From Pseudonocardia sp. TRM90224 (GTDB lineage: Bacteria; Actinomycetota; Actinomycetes; Mycobacteriales; Pseudonocardiaceae): a stretch of 64,000 nucleotides of DNA. Position 1 is the stretch's first letter. Every line of letters starts with the position of its first letter. Position numbers and translations under genes: made by a program. The notes beneath the pieces were generated by a model, which was not told the DNA's origin, ran no database searches, and saw only the letters and a program-made list of their open reading frames with translations. Below, in pieces: positions 52,140-60,176 of this stretch. The stretch lies in NCBI RefSeq assembly GCF_021245725.1, contig NZ_JAJGSX010000001.1, forward strand, positions 496,001 to 560,000, given 5' to 3'.

Positions 52140-52583
52140 CTAGTTGCCGACTCCCCGCAGACGTTTCGTCAGCTCCTGGAGTGTGCCGCGCAGCTCCTTG
52201 AGCTCCTCCAGCGTCAGCCCGGACGCTTCCTTGATCTCCGCCTGCACGGCGGCCGTGCGGCTCTTCAGCGCCCGGCCGGCAGGGGTGAGCGAGACCACCA
52301 CCGAACGCTCGTCGTCGACCTTGCGGGTGCGGGTGACCAGCCCCATCGCCTCGAGCCGCTTCAGCAGCGGCGAGAGCGTGCCCGTCTCCAGCTGGACGGC
52401 GTGCCCGATCGCGGTGACGGGGGTGTCGCCGCGCTCCCAGAGCAGCAGCATCACGAGATACTGCGGGTACGTGAGCCCCATCGAGTCGAGGATCGGGCGG
52501 TAGCGGCTCGTCATCGCCCGCGACGCCGTGTAGAGGGCGAAGCACAGCTGCTCGTCGAGTGTCGCCGACCCTGTCCGTGCCAT
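52140..52583 (-). CDS. OhrR-type MarR regulator (organic peroxide sensor)
   Basis: A 147-residue MarR protein with the OhrR signature LDEQLCFALYTASRAMT; Cys14 is in the position of the peroxidatic Cys of OhrR. The winged helix (about 55-95) includes TGTLSPLLKRLEAMGLVTR. OhrR normally represses ohr, which is not adjacent here. The 197-bp region upstream holds only non-coding sequence. Confidence 0.9.
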   Translation of the reverse strand: MARTGSATLDEQLCFALYTASRAMTSRYRPILDSMGLTYPQYLVMLLLWERGDTPVTAIGHAVQLETGTLSPLLKRLEAMGLVTRTRKVDDERSVVVSLTPAGRALKSRTAAVQAEIKEASGLTLEELKELRGTLQELTKRLRGVGN

Positions 52584-52655
52584 CCCTCCACGGTAAGCCG
52601 CGACGGCGGGAGTTCGCGAACGACGGCGTCCAGGCCCTACCCGACCGTGGAGGGG

Positions 52656-53963
52656 TCACCCCCCGAATGCCAGCTGCCCGACCGTGTAGATCACCAGGCC
52701 GGCCAGCGCGCCGACGACCGTGCCGTTGATCCGGATGAACTGCAGGTCGCGCCCTACCTGCAGCTCGATCTTGCGGGAGGTCTCTTCCGCGTCCCATCGC
52801 GCGACGGTGTCGGTGATCAGCGTGGTGATCTCGTCGCGGTAGTGGCGCACGACGTAACCCGCGGCGTCGCCGAGCCACCCGTCGACCTTGCCGCGCAGCT
52901 CGGCGTCGGAGGAGAGCCGCTCGCCGAGCGCGACGATGCCGTCGCGGACCCGGGTGCGCAGCGCGCTCGACGGGTCGGCGGCCGCGTCGAGGATCAGGCC
53001 CTTCACCGTGCCCCAGGCCTGCCCGATGAACTTCTGCACATCGGGGTGGTTGACGACCTGCTGCTTGATCCGCTCGGCGCGCTCGATGGTGTCGGGGTCG
53101 CGCTGCAGGTCGGTGGCGAACTCGACGAGGAACGTGTCGATCGCCTTGCGCAGCGGGTGCTCGGGGTCGGTCTTCACCGCCCACGCGAACGCCTGGACCT
53201 CGAGGAACACCTTGTCGGCGATCAGGTCGTCGACGAACCGCGGCGACCACGACGGCGCCCTGTCGTGCACGATCCGCAGCACCATGTCGTGGTTGCCCGT
53301 GACCCAGTCGTAGGCGCGGTCGCAGACGAGGTCGACGAGCCGGTGGTGGGCACCGTCGGCGAGCACACCCTCGAGCACGGTGCCCAACGGCGGCCCGATC
53401 GGGCGCTCCATCAGCTTCCGGACGAGCACCTGCTCGATGACCTCCTGCACGGCGTCGTCGCGCAAGACGGTGACCACCCCGCGCGCGGCCGTCGCGAGCT
53501 CGGCGGTGATGCGGTCGGCGTTCTCGGGCTTGCCGATCCACGCGCCGACGCGCGCCGAGACCTCGACCCGCGCCAGCTTGTCGCGCACGACCGTCTCGCC
53601 GAGGAAGTTCTCGCCGACGAACGACCCGAGGCTGTTGCCGATCATGTCCTTCTTCGTCGGGATGATCGCCGTGTGCGGGATCGGCAGCCCGAGCGGCCGA
53701 CGGAAGAGCGCGGTGACGGCGAACCAGTCGGCGAGCGCGCCGACCATGCCGGCCTCGGCCGTCGCCCGCACGTACCCGATCCAGACCGGGCCGTCGTTCA
53801 CCTCCCACCAGCGGGCCAGCAGGAACACGACGGTCGCGGCGAGCAGCAGGCCGGTCGCGAACTGCTTCATGCGGCGGAGATCGGCCGCCCGGGTGGTCTC
53901 GTCGACGCGGCCGAACCCGAGCCCGACCTCGACAACCGGTCGAGGCAACGGCGAAGTCTGCAC
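52656..53963 (-). CDS. DUF445 membrane protein
   Basis: A 435-residue protein. A membrane helix near 37-55 (MKQFATGLLLAATVVFLLA) is followed by the DUF445 core: GALADWFAVTALFRRPLGLPIPHTAIIP, then KDMIGNSLGSFVGENFL, long amphipathic helices, and a final helix INGTVVGALAGLVIYTVGQL. The fold recalls elongated envelope proteins; function unknown. GTG 53963 is chosen as the likely start; the frame extends 39 codons upstream without support. Confidence 0.85.
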   Translation of the reverse strand: MQTSPLPRPVVEVGLGFGRVDETTRAADLRRMKQFATGLLLAATVVFLLARWWEVNDGPVWIGYVRATAEAGMVGALADWFAVTALFRRPLGLPIPHTAIIPTKKDMIGNSLGSFVGENFLGETVVRDKLARVEVSARVGAWIGKPENADRITAELATAARGVVTVLRDDAVQEVIEQVLVRKLMERPIGPPLGTVLEGVLADGAHHRLVDLVCDRAYDWVTGNHDMVLRIVHDRAPSWSPRFVDDLIADKVFLEVQAFAWAVKTDPEHPLRKAIDTFLVEFATDLQRDPDTIERAERIKQQVVNHPDVQKFIGQAWGTVKGLILDAAADPSSALRTRVRDGIVALGERLSSDAELRGKVDGWLGDAAGYVVRHYRDEITTLITDTVARWDAEETSRKIELQVGRDLQFIRINGTVVGALAGLVIYTVGQLAFGG

Positions 53964-54155
53964 CAGTCCATAGTGCCGTGGAATGGCTTGGCCGGGGTCG
54001 ATGGTGTTCCACCGACCCCGGCCACGTTCGTGGTGCGGCAGCTCGGCGAGGGAGGAACGCACCCTCGGGCGCCGCACCACCGGCGTCCCCGGACTCCCGG
54101 CGCGGCAGATGTGCCGCTGCAGCGGAAGCAGAACCGGGGTTGCCGGTTTGCGGTT

Positions 54156-54674
54156 CTAGGACCGCATTCCGACCGCCATCGCGCCGGCGGGCCGCTGGGC
54201 ACCCGGACGCAACGCATGATCGGCTCGCCATCGAGCGACGTCGACGGCGGAATGGAGGAGCAGGTCGGCTGACGGCACGTGATAGCTGCTGAGCGCGGGG
54301 GCCACTCGCCAGTGCACCCAGCCGTCGGGCACCGCCGACGGCGGGGCGAGCACCATCTCGCCCGCGGTGTGCAAACGGACGTCGGCGGTGTCGCGCAGCT
54401 CGGCCGGAAGCGTGCTCCCCATGCTCATCGGGAACCACCACTCGCCGGTGGGCGCCGCCCCCACGGGGACGACCTCGCCGGCGTCTCGCAGATGCGCGCA
54501 GACCTGACGACCGAACGACGCAGGTACCTCGAGGATGTCGAGCACCGTGCCGGTGACCAGCAGCAGTGTGGTGGCGTCCCGCTCGACCACGGGCCAGCCG
54601 TGGTCCTCGAACTCGTGCGCCGCCGCGCGCAGCTCCGCGCCGTACACGACGCGGTAGCTGTCCCAGCCCGACAT
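54156..54674 (-). CDS. Actinobacterial protein resembling a short prim-pol-like family
   Basis: A 172-residue cytosolic protein. The segment AAAHEFEDHGWPVVERDATT and a later TGTVLDILEVPASFGRQV resemble short actinobacterial proteins annotated as bifunctional DNA primase/polymerase N-terminal. No acidic catalytic triad is evident, so replication activity should not be assumed. GGAGG lies 7 nt before ATG 54674, a strong start. Alternatively, it is simply an uncharacterised family. Confidence 0.65.
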   Translation of the reverse strand: MSGWDSYRVVYGAELRAAAHEFEDHGWPVVERDATTLLLVTGTVLDILEVPASFGRQVCAHLRDAGEVVPVGAAPTGEWWFPMSMGSTLPAELRDTADVRLHTAGEMVLAPPSAVPDGWVHWRVAPALSSYHVPSADLLLHSAVDVARWRADHALRPGAQRPAGAMAVGMRS

Positions 54675-55025
54675 CTCAAGCCTCCGTTTCGACCGGCCAA
54701 CCCCGGAAGATCTCTGCACGTCTCTGTGACTCTCAACACTGAGCATGACGGTGAGGGAACGCGGGCGGCAGTGGCGGGCGGCGGCCGGACCGGACCCCGA
54801 GACGAGCGGAAGTTGCGCATCCCGCAGCTTTCCGCGATGCGAGACGAACGGCAGGCGAAGGCGCTGCGAACGGACATCGACGGTTGGTCCGCCCGACGTG
54901 TCAGTGCCGGTCGTCGCGTGCCGGCGTCGACCAACGGCGTGTGGTTAGCCATGCCTTGTATCGATCGTGGGCCGTGCCACAGCCCCCGGACGGCGGCCGT
55001 CCACAGCAGCCGGCATGATCGATCG
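54675..55025. other. Divergent intergenic region
   Basis: 351 bp between the 54156 gene and the epimerase gene. It must contain two outward promoters. Open frames such as 54745-54948 are Arg/Cys-rich and not convincing. Confidence 0.55.
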
Positions 55026-55949
55026 ATGCTGATGGTGACCGGTGCGGCGGGCTTCCTCGGCAGCACGCTCGTGGAGCTGCTGCTGCGCGAAGGACGGGAG
55101 GTCCGTGCCGTCGTGCGCAACCCCGAAGCGGCTCGGCGGGTACTCCCCGCCGGCGTCGACATCGTGGTGGCCCACCTCTCCGACGTCCACGCGCTCGAGC
55201 GGGCGGCCCGCGGGTGCACCGGCGTGCTGCACCTCGCCGCCGCCATCGGGCACAGCGCGGAGGAGAACCGGCAGAGCAACGTGGAGGGCACGCGGTCGCT
55301 GCTGGCCGCCGTGCGCGCCGCCGGGGTGCCGCGCCTGGTCTACACGAGCAGCGGGGCCGCGCTCATCGACAAGACCGGTCTCGTGTCCGAACGGCCCGTC
55401 GGGCCGCCCGCGCTCACCGACTCCTACTCGGCGAGCAAGGCCGAGGCCGAGGACCTCGTCATGGAAGCCGTGTCGGACGGACTCCGCGCGACCGTCGTCT
55501 GCCCCGGCAGCGTCTACGGGAAGAGCCCGCGCGGTCCGCAGTCGTACAACGAGCTGTTCCTCGCCGCCGCACGGGGCGAGGTCACGGAGGTCGTCGACGC
55601 CGCGATGGCGTGGGTGCTCGCCGAGGACGTCGCGAAGGGCCACCTGCTGGCGCTGGACCACGGCGAGCCGGGCCGTCGCTACCTGCTCTGCGGCGAGGTC
55701 GCGCCCGCGGGACGGGTGGTGCGGAGGTTCGCGGAGCTCGTCGGCGGGCAGCCGGTGCGGGCGCTGCCGCTCGGCTCGTCGCTCGGGCCGGACGCGACGA
55801 CGTTCGCGCGTCGCACAGAGGTGTACGGCCACATCCCGCCGATGCGGGTCGACGACGCCGGCGCGAAGGCGCTGGGCTTCCGGCCGGCGGGGATCGAGGA
55901 AGGGCTGGCCCGGACCGCCGAGTGGCTGCTGCCCATCTTCAAGGGTTGA
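55026..55949 (+). CDS. NAD-dependent epimerase/dehydratase (extended SDR)
   Basis: A 307-residue extended SDR. NAD loop TGAAGFLGSTL (5-15), then VVAHLSDV and LHLAAAIGHSA. The active site has Ser in VYTSSGAAL and a YSASK motif (DSYSASKAEAED), so unlike the 39325 protein this one keeps YxxxK. Similar to dihydroflavonol-4-reductase-like and hopanoid-associated sugar epimerases. ATG 55026 is used. Substrate unknown. Confidence 0.9.
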   Translation: MLMVTGAAGFLGSTLVELLLREGREVRAVVRNPEAARRVLPAGVDIVVAHLSDVHALERAARGCTGVLHLAAAIGHSAEENRQSNVEGTRSLLAAVRAAGVPRLVYTSSGAALIDKTGLVSERPVGPPALTDSYSASKAEAEDLVMEAVSDGLRATVVCPGSVYGKSPRGPQSYNELFLAAARGEVTEVVDAAMAWVLAEDVAKGHLLALDHGEPGRRYLLCGEVAPAGRVVRRFAELVGGQPVRALPLGSSLGPDATTFARRTEVYGHIPPMRVDDAGAKALGFRPAGIEEGLARTAEWLLPIFKG

Positions 55950-55969
55950 TCGGGCTGATCGAGCCGGAA

Positions 55970-56009
55970 AAACGCCGGTGCCGGCGACCCCGAAAGGTCA
56001 CCGGCACCG
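55970..56009 (-). terminator. Intrinsic terminator of the cold shock gene
   Basis: Hairpin with a 9-bp outer stem (55976-55984 with 56001-56009), one mismatch, a 4-bp inner stem and a CCGAAA loop. On the minus strand it is followed directly by CGTTTTTCC, a proper U-run. It lies 22 bp past the cold shock stop, between convergent genes. Confidence 0.88.
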
Positions 56010-56030
56010 AAGTTCAGCTCCGAGGGGCTG

Positions 56031-56234
56031 TCAGATGGGGCGGACCGTGTCGGCCTGCGGACCCTTCTGGCCCTGGCTCGACTCGAACTCCACACGCTGG
56101 TTCTCTTCGAGCGTGCGGAAGCCGTCCGACTGGATGGCCGAGTAGTGGACGAAGACGTCCGGACCGTTGTCGTCGGTGGCGATGAAGCCGAAGCCCTTCT
56201 CGGCGTTGAACCACTTGACGGTGCCCTGCGGCAT
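56031..56234 (-). CDS. Cold shock protein, CspA family
   Basis: A 67-residue OB-fold RNA chaperone. RNP1 is KGFGFI (13-18) and RNP2 is VFVHYSAI (27-34); the protein begins with the actinobacterial [14 protein letters not shown]. The gene probably has a long 5' leader like other csp genes; about 170 nt upstream is gene-free and could fold. Confidence 0.96.
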   Translation of the reverse strand: MPQGTVKWFNAEKGFGFIATDDNGPDVFVHYSAIQSDGFRTLEENQRVEFESSQGQKGPQADTVRPI

Positions 56235-56880
56235 ACCTGTTCTCCATACGTGAAGCGGATCCGGCCGACACTGTGCCGACCGGCGGCTGCACGGGGAACA
56301 CCGACGCCCGCAGAAGATCTCTTCGTACGCCTGTGAAGCCCACCGTCACTCTCCACGGACGCTTCACAACGATCGAGGAAGACACGACTGCAACCGCGGC
56401 AGAACCTATCACGCGGGCATGGTGAGCTGCATGGACGAAGCGCCGAGCGGATGTTGGTTCCGCAGGTCGATGGTCGACGCGCCGTGCCCGAGCGGCGGCA
56501 TCCTGGCTGTTCCGAGGCCTGTGCACGGGTCCGGTCGAGCGCCCGCTCGTGACTCCCAGTGAGATTCTTCGGACATTCTCCGCACGGTCGGTAGCGACAC
56601 GCCCCGTTCAGGTAGGAGTGCACAACTCCTACGCCGTCGGGTGACGACAGCGTCGAACGACACACCCCGGCGCGGTTACGTGAGGTGCTGAAGGGTGACG
56701 AGGGACGTTCGCAATCAGGTCGGGGGACCCCCGAACCGGGGGCCGAACCGTACTTGATCACCGACGGTCGCCCGCCGAAAGCGCATTTCCATTCGGCTTC
56801 CCGCATTCGACCTTGGCGCGGCAAAGAGGGCAGTCGCATGATCTCCCCCGACATCGTCCGTCTAATGCGGGGAGGCTCCG
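56235..56880. other. 646-bp gene-free region upstream of csp and the secreted repeat protein
   Basis: Holds the leader and promoter of the cold shock gene on the left and the leader of the 56881 gene on the right. A hairpin GTAGGAGT-GCACA-ACTCCTAC lies at 56612-56632, and G/C-rich inverted stretches at 56720-56745 (GGGGGACCCCC, CCGGGGGCCG). No reading frame here is convincing. The right half could be a structured 5' UTR, but it matches no riboswitch class I can confirm. Confidence 0.6.
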
Positions 56881-57606
56881 ATGCGGGGTCGGAAAATGAC
56901 TCTCTCGATTGCCGCGGTGGCGGCGGGAGCGTTGATCACAGTCGTCGGTGCGGGATCCGCGCAGGCCGCCGAGGCACCGGTCGCCGGCGACGGCGCGAAC
57001 GACACGGTCGAGCAGCTGCCACCGTTGCCCGTCGACGGCCTGGCCGGGCTGGTCGGCGGCCTGCTCGGCGGGTTGCTGGGCGGCGGGTTGCCGGTCGACG
57101 TGCCTGCGCTGCCCGTCGACGTACCGGCGCTACCCGTCGACGTGCCTGCCTTGCCAGCTGTGCCCGGCGTGCCCGCATTGCCACCACTACCTGCGTTGCC
57201 GGCGCCCGCGCTGCCCGTACCGGTCGACCTGCCGCTGCCGGCCGCAGCGCCCGACACCGACGCGGACGTCCAGCCGGAGCAGCTGCTACCGCTGCCGTTG
57301 CCGCCGCTCCCGGTGCCGTTGCCGAACCTCCCGGTGCCGAAGCTGCCCGTCGACCTGCCCGTTCCGGTGCCGCCGCTGCCTGTTCCGCTGCCGGTCCCCG
57401 GCGCTCCGTCCACGCCGCCGGCCGCCTGCGCGCCAGCAGCTCCGGGGCTGCCCGCACCGGCGCTGCCTGCGCTGCCCGGCGCCGACATGCCTGTCGACCC
57501 GGCCGCGGCCGTGCCGGAGCAGGTCCCCTGCCCGCCCTCGCTGCCCGCCACCCCGGCGTTGCCGGGGCTGCCGGCACCGGCATTGCCGCCCCTCCCGGTT
57601 GGCTGA
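56881..57606 (+). CDS. Secreted Pro/Leu/Val repeat protein
   Basis: A 241-residue exported protein: signal peptide 1-29 (cleavage near AQA), a Gly/Leu-rich stretch (GLVGGLLGGLLGGGLP, about 55-70), then short Pro repeats with alternating Leu, Val and Ala. PALPVDV occurs three times in tandem (about 75-95); LPLPLPPLPVPLP and similar follow. Two Cys (about residues 182 and 218) could form one disulfide. No enzyme domain. Probably an extended wall or surface protein. GGAGG lies 6 nt before the ATG, and a strong terminator follows. Confidence 0.82.
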   Translation: MRGRKMTLSIAAVAAGALITVVGAGSAQAAEAPVAGDGANDTVEQLPPLPVDGLAGLVGGLLGGLLGGGLPVDVPALPVDVPALPVDVPALPAVPGVPALPPLPALPAPALPVPVDLPLPAAAPDTDADVQPEQLLPLPLPPLPVPLPNLPVPKLPVDLPVPVPPLPVPLPVPGAPSTPPAACAPAAPGLPAPALPALPGADMPVDPAAAVPEQVPCPPSLPATPALPGLPAPALPPLPVG

Positions 57607-57624
57607 CATTTCGATCCCTCATAC

Positions 57625-57665
57625 CCGGAAATGGCCGGTGGCAGCACGCCACCGGCCATTTCCGG
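57625..57665 (+). terminator. Intrinsic terminator of the secreted repeat protein gene
   Basis: A perfect 18-bp stem (57625-57642 with 57648-57665), 5-nt loop AGCAC, followed by CTTCTTTTCC. It begins 18 bp past the stop codon. Confidence 0.92.
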
Positions 57666-57722
57666 CTTCTTTTCCGGATCTGCTCCGGCGGCAGCCGGGA
57701 TTGCGCCATCGGGGTCCCGCGG

Positions 57723-58343
57723 TCAGGGGAGGGTGGTCACCAGACCGTGCTCGAGCGACCGGAACGCGGTGTCCAGCAGGTCGCGCAGCTCACTGCCTTC
57801 AGCGCTGAGCCAGTGCTCGTACGCCGCGAGCGCAACACCGAGGCAGGCGTGGCCGACCGTCTGCGGCAGCAGGCCGTCGGGAGCGACGCCGAGCCGGCCG
57901 GCCGCGTACCGCGCGACCACCTGCCGCCACGCCGTGTAGCGCAGGGTCGAGTGCGCCTGCAGCGCCGGCGTCCCGAGGATCAGCCGTAGCCGCCTGCGGT
58001 GCCACGGCTGCTCGTCGAGGTCGACGTCGTTGAAGTCCAGCACGGCCAGCCGGATGCCGGTCATCACGGCGATGTCGGGCGGGAGCGCGTCGAACATGGC
58101 ACGCATGCGGTCGAGCTGCTCGTCGAACGCGCCCCACGGGATGTCGTTCTTCGACGCGTAGTAGCGGAAAACCGTTCGGCGGCCGATGCCGGCGGCCGTC
58201 GCGATGTCGTCGACGGTGGTGGTGTCGAAGCCGCGCTCGGTGAACATGTCGAGCGCGATGTGCTCGATCTCGGAGCGGGACGTGACCGGCCGCCGTCCGG
58301 CGCGGCGCGGCCGCTCCGTGAAGTGGGACGAAGTGGTCGACAT
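57723..58343 (-). CDS. TetR-family regulator of the mycofactocin-regulator (MftR) type
   Basis: A 206-residue TetR protein. The HTH is IEHIALDMFTERGFDTTTVDDIATAAGIGRRTVFRYYASK in effect (residues 26-65). The ligand domain carries the run ASKNDIPWGAFDEQLDRMRA and PWHRRRLRLILGTPALQAHS, then STLRYTAWRQVVARY, which I recognise from mycofactocin-system regulators. MftR usually lies beside mftA-F; none of those genes is in the window, so this is an orphan or a paralogue. A perfect palindrome lies 18 bp upstream of its start. Confidence 0.85.
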   Translation of the reverse strand: MSTTSSHFTERPRRAGRRPVTSRSEIEHIALDMFTERGFDTTTVDDIATAAGIGRRTVFRYYASKNDIPWGAFDEQLDRMRAMFDALPPDIAVMTGIRLAVLDFNDVDLDEQPWHRRRLRLILGTPALQAHSTLRYTAWRQVVARYAAGRLGVAPDGLLPQTVGHACLGVALAAYEHWLSAEGSELRDLLDTAFRSLEHGLVTTLP

Positions 58344-58360
58344 CGGCGTTCCCGTTGGTG

Positions 58361-58378
58361 ATCGTGCGGACGCACGAT
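58361..58378. promoter_or_regulatory. Candidate TetR/MftR operator
   Basis: ATCGTGCG-GA-CGCACGAT is a perfect 8+2+8 palindrome 18 bp upstream of the TetR start. Size and position fit an autoregulatory operator. Its core also resembles the GTGCG..CGCAC satellite of family B repeats, so a repeat origin is possible. Confidence 0.55.
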
Positions 58379-58407
58379 GGTGCCACGTGCAGGCTGCGCA
58401 CGCGGTG

Positions 58408-58457
58408 CCAGGAAAGCCACTTTCCTGTCCTGTGGCGCCAGGAAAGCCACTTTCCTG
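58408..58457. repeat. Family B element, copy B5, halves in direct orientation
   Basis: Two copies of CCAGGAAAGCCACTTTCCTG at 58408-58427 and 58438-58457 in the same orientation, unlike other family B copies in which the right half is inverted. Each half is itself a palindrome (AGGAAAG-CCA-CTTTCCT). It lies about 36 bp past the stop of the GGDEF gene. Confidence 0.9.
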
Positions 58458-58493
58458 GCAAACCCGGCCCGGGTGGCGCGGGCTAGGAGCGCC

Positions 58494-59813
58494 CTAGGCG
58501 GTGTCGCGGGTCGGCTGCAGGCCCATCCGGACGCGGTTGCGACCGCGGTGCTTCGCCTCGTACATCGCGGTGTCGGCGCAGGCGATCAGGCGGGCGAGGT
58601 CGAGGTCGTCCGGCGGGTTCACGGCACCGCCGATCGAGACCGTGAACTGGTCGAGCACCGCCGGACCGTGCGGACCGGGCACCTCGACCTCCAGCGCCGC
58701 GATCCGGCGCCGGATGCGCTCGGCGACGGCTTCGGCGCCGGTGCGGTTGTTGTCGACGTCGACGCCGCGCAGCAGCACGACGAACTCCTCGCCGCCGAAG
58801 CGGCCGACCAGGTCGTCGTCGCGCACCTCGGCCCGCACGGCGGCCGCGACGGCGGCCAGCACGGTGTCGCCGACGAGGTGGCCGTGGCGGTCGTTGACGA
58901 GCTTGAAGTGGTCGAGGTCGAGCACGAGCACGGCGGCCCGTTCCTGGGCCCGCTCGGCCCTGCGCAGCTCGCGCCCGGCCTTCGCGTGCCACGCCGCGGC
59001 GTTGAGCAGACCCGTCTTGCCGTCGATGCTGGCTGCCTCCTCCAGCTGCCGCACGAGCACGGTGCGGTGCAGGACGATCAGCGGCGGCAGCACGAGCACC
59101 GCGTAGTACGCGCCGAACGCGCTCATCGCCCCGGCGACGAGCGCACCCATCGACAGCGTCGCGAACTCGAGCACGGCGTCGTCACCATGACGGAGGAGCT
59201 GGACGAACCGCGGGACGTGCCGGTCCTGCCCGTTCAAGGCGATCGCCGCGACGACCAGGAACATGTTGACCGCGGCGTATGTCAGCACCGCGAGCACAAC
59301 CGGTACGAGACCGATGGCGGTGCTGAAAAGCGTGCTCTCGTCGACGAGGTGCAGCACGGACGCCGCCGCATGGACGGCGAGCAGCACCGTCGCGACGCTG
59401 AAGACCACGCGGTACGGCGGGACGCCGACCTTCCGCCAGCTGCGGGCATAGAGGTGGGCGGAGATGACGATCACGACGGCGCACGCCAGCAAACCGGGCA
59501 GCAGCGCGGCGGCCGCGAATGCCCACACCGAGCTGAGGTCGATGTGCGGGCCGTCCTCCCTGCGGTGCCGGGCCCGCTCGACCCCGAGCGACGCCTCCGT
59601 GCTGATGATCCCGGCGCCGGCCAGTACGGCGAACACGAGCAGGTCGCCCTCGGCGAACAGCGCCGGGCCGACGGTGGCAGCGGTGGTGGCGGATGCCGCG
59701 ACAGCAGCGACGGCGACGAGCTCGACGGTCAAGATCAGGAAGAGGACGCGGCGCGGCAGCGACCAGATGGCCCAATGGGTTACCCCGATCGGCCGCTGCC
59801 GAGACAGTCCCAT
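58494..59813 (-). CDS. Membrane-bound diguanylate cyclase (GGDEF)
   Basis: A 439-residue protein. Six or seven hydrophobic helices (about 20-245) form a membrane sensor, then a GGDEF domain (about 265-430) that makes cyclic di-GMP. The active loop is GRFGGEEFV; an RDDD sequence exactly five residues before GGEEF fits the RxxD inhibitory I-site, so product inhibition is expected. Metal-binding LDLDHFKLVND is intact. No EAL or HD-GYP partner is in the window. ATG 59813 has G-rich sequence abutting it; GTG 59846, with GGGGGG 9 nt upstream, is a credible alternative start. Confidence 0.9.
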   Translation of the reverse strand: MGLSRQRPIGVTHWAIWSLPRRVLFLILTVELVAVAAVAASATTAATVGPALFAEGDLLVFAVLAGAGIISTEASLGVERARHRREDGPHIDLSSVWAFAAAALLPGLLACAVVIVISAHLYARSWRKVGVPPYRVVFSVATVLLAVHAAASVLHLVDESTLFSTAIGLVPVVLAVLTYAAVNMFLVVAAIALNGQDRHVPRFVQLLRHGDDAVLEFATLSMGALVAGAMSAFGAYYAVLVLPPLIVLHRTVLVRQLEEAASIDGKTGLLNAAAWHAKAGRELRRAERAQERAAVLVLDLDHFKLVNDRHGHLVGDTVLAAVAAAVRAEVRDDDLVGRFGGEEFVVLLRGVDVDNNRTGAEAVAERIRRRIAALEVEVPGPHGPAVLDQFTVSIGGAVNPPDDLDLARLIACADTAMYEAKHRGRNRVRMGLQPTRDTA

Positions 59814-60176
59814 CCCCCTGAAACCTTTCAACCGGGCCACCGTCACGATCGCATGCCCCCCATCTGGGGTAATGCTAGCCGCGCGCTGTCCCGACGTCAG
59901 TAGACGAAGGTCCACCGGCCGCTGGCGAGCGGCGACATGCACGTACTGGGCGAGCAACGGCGAAGGGGTGCCACGCCGTCCCGTTGACAGTAGAACAGCG
60001 CGGGAGGCCCCCCGGCGGACTGTGACGCCGGTCATGGCCGGACGCGTCAAGTGATCGCGCGGTGACGGAGGATCACTGCCGTGGGGCATCAGTTCCGTGA
60101 TCGTTGAAACGTCGAGTGGGGCGCGCCGGCCGTGGGGAGCGTGCGGCTGCCCGCTCCCCACCGTGAACTGGAAACG
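59814..60176. other. Divergent intergenic region between GGDEF and lipoprotein genes
   Basis: 363 bp. Contains the promoter of the cyclase gene and, at 60132-60161, a hairpin with a 10-bp stem (GTGGGGAGCG / CGCTCCCCAC) and 10-nt loop that ends 15 nt before the lipoprotein ATG. The hairpin could affect initiation. No gene seen. Confidence 0.6.

Noticed and set aside
56409..56663. An 84-residue minus-strand frame in the gap right of the cold shock gene
   Set aside because: No ribosome site, no family resemblance and mixed codon use. It is probably the csp leader and promoter region.
56700..56880. Possible ydaO-type (cyclic di-AMP) riboswitch before the secreted repeat protein
   Set aside because: The G/C-rich stems and CCGAA pieces are suggestive, but the conserved GGGGTGAA and later core elements are missing. 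A covariance-model search (Infernal with Rfam) would decide.
58361..58378. Reading the palindrome upstream of the TetR gene as a family B satellite
   Set aside because: It shares GTGCG..CGCAC but has an 8+2+8 layout without the 3-nt centre and lies 18 bp from the TetR start. I list it as an operator candidate and note the resemblance.
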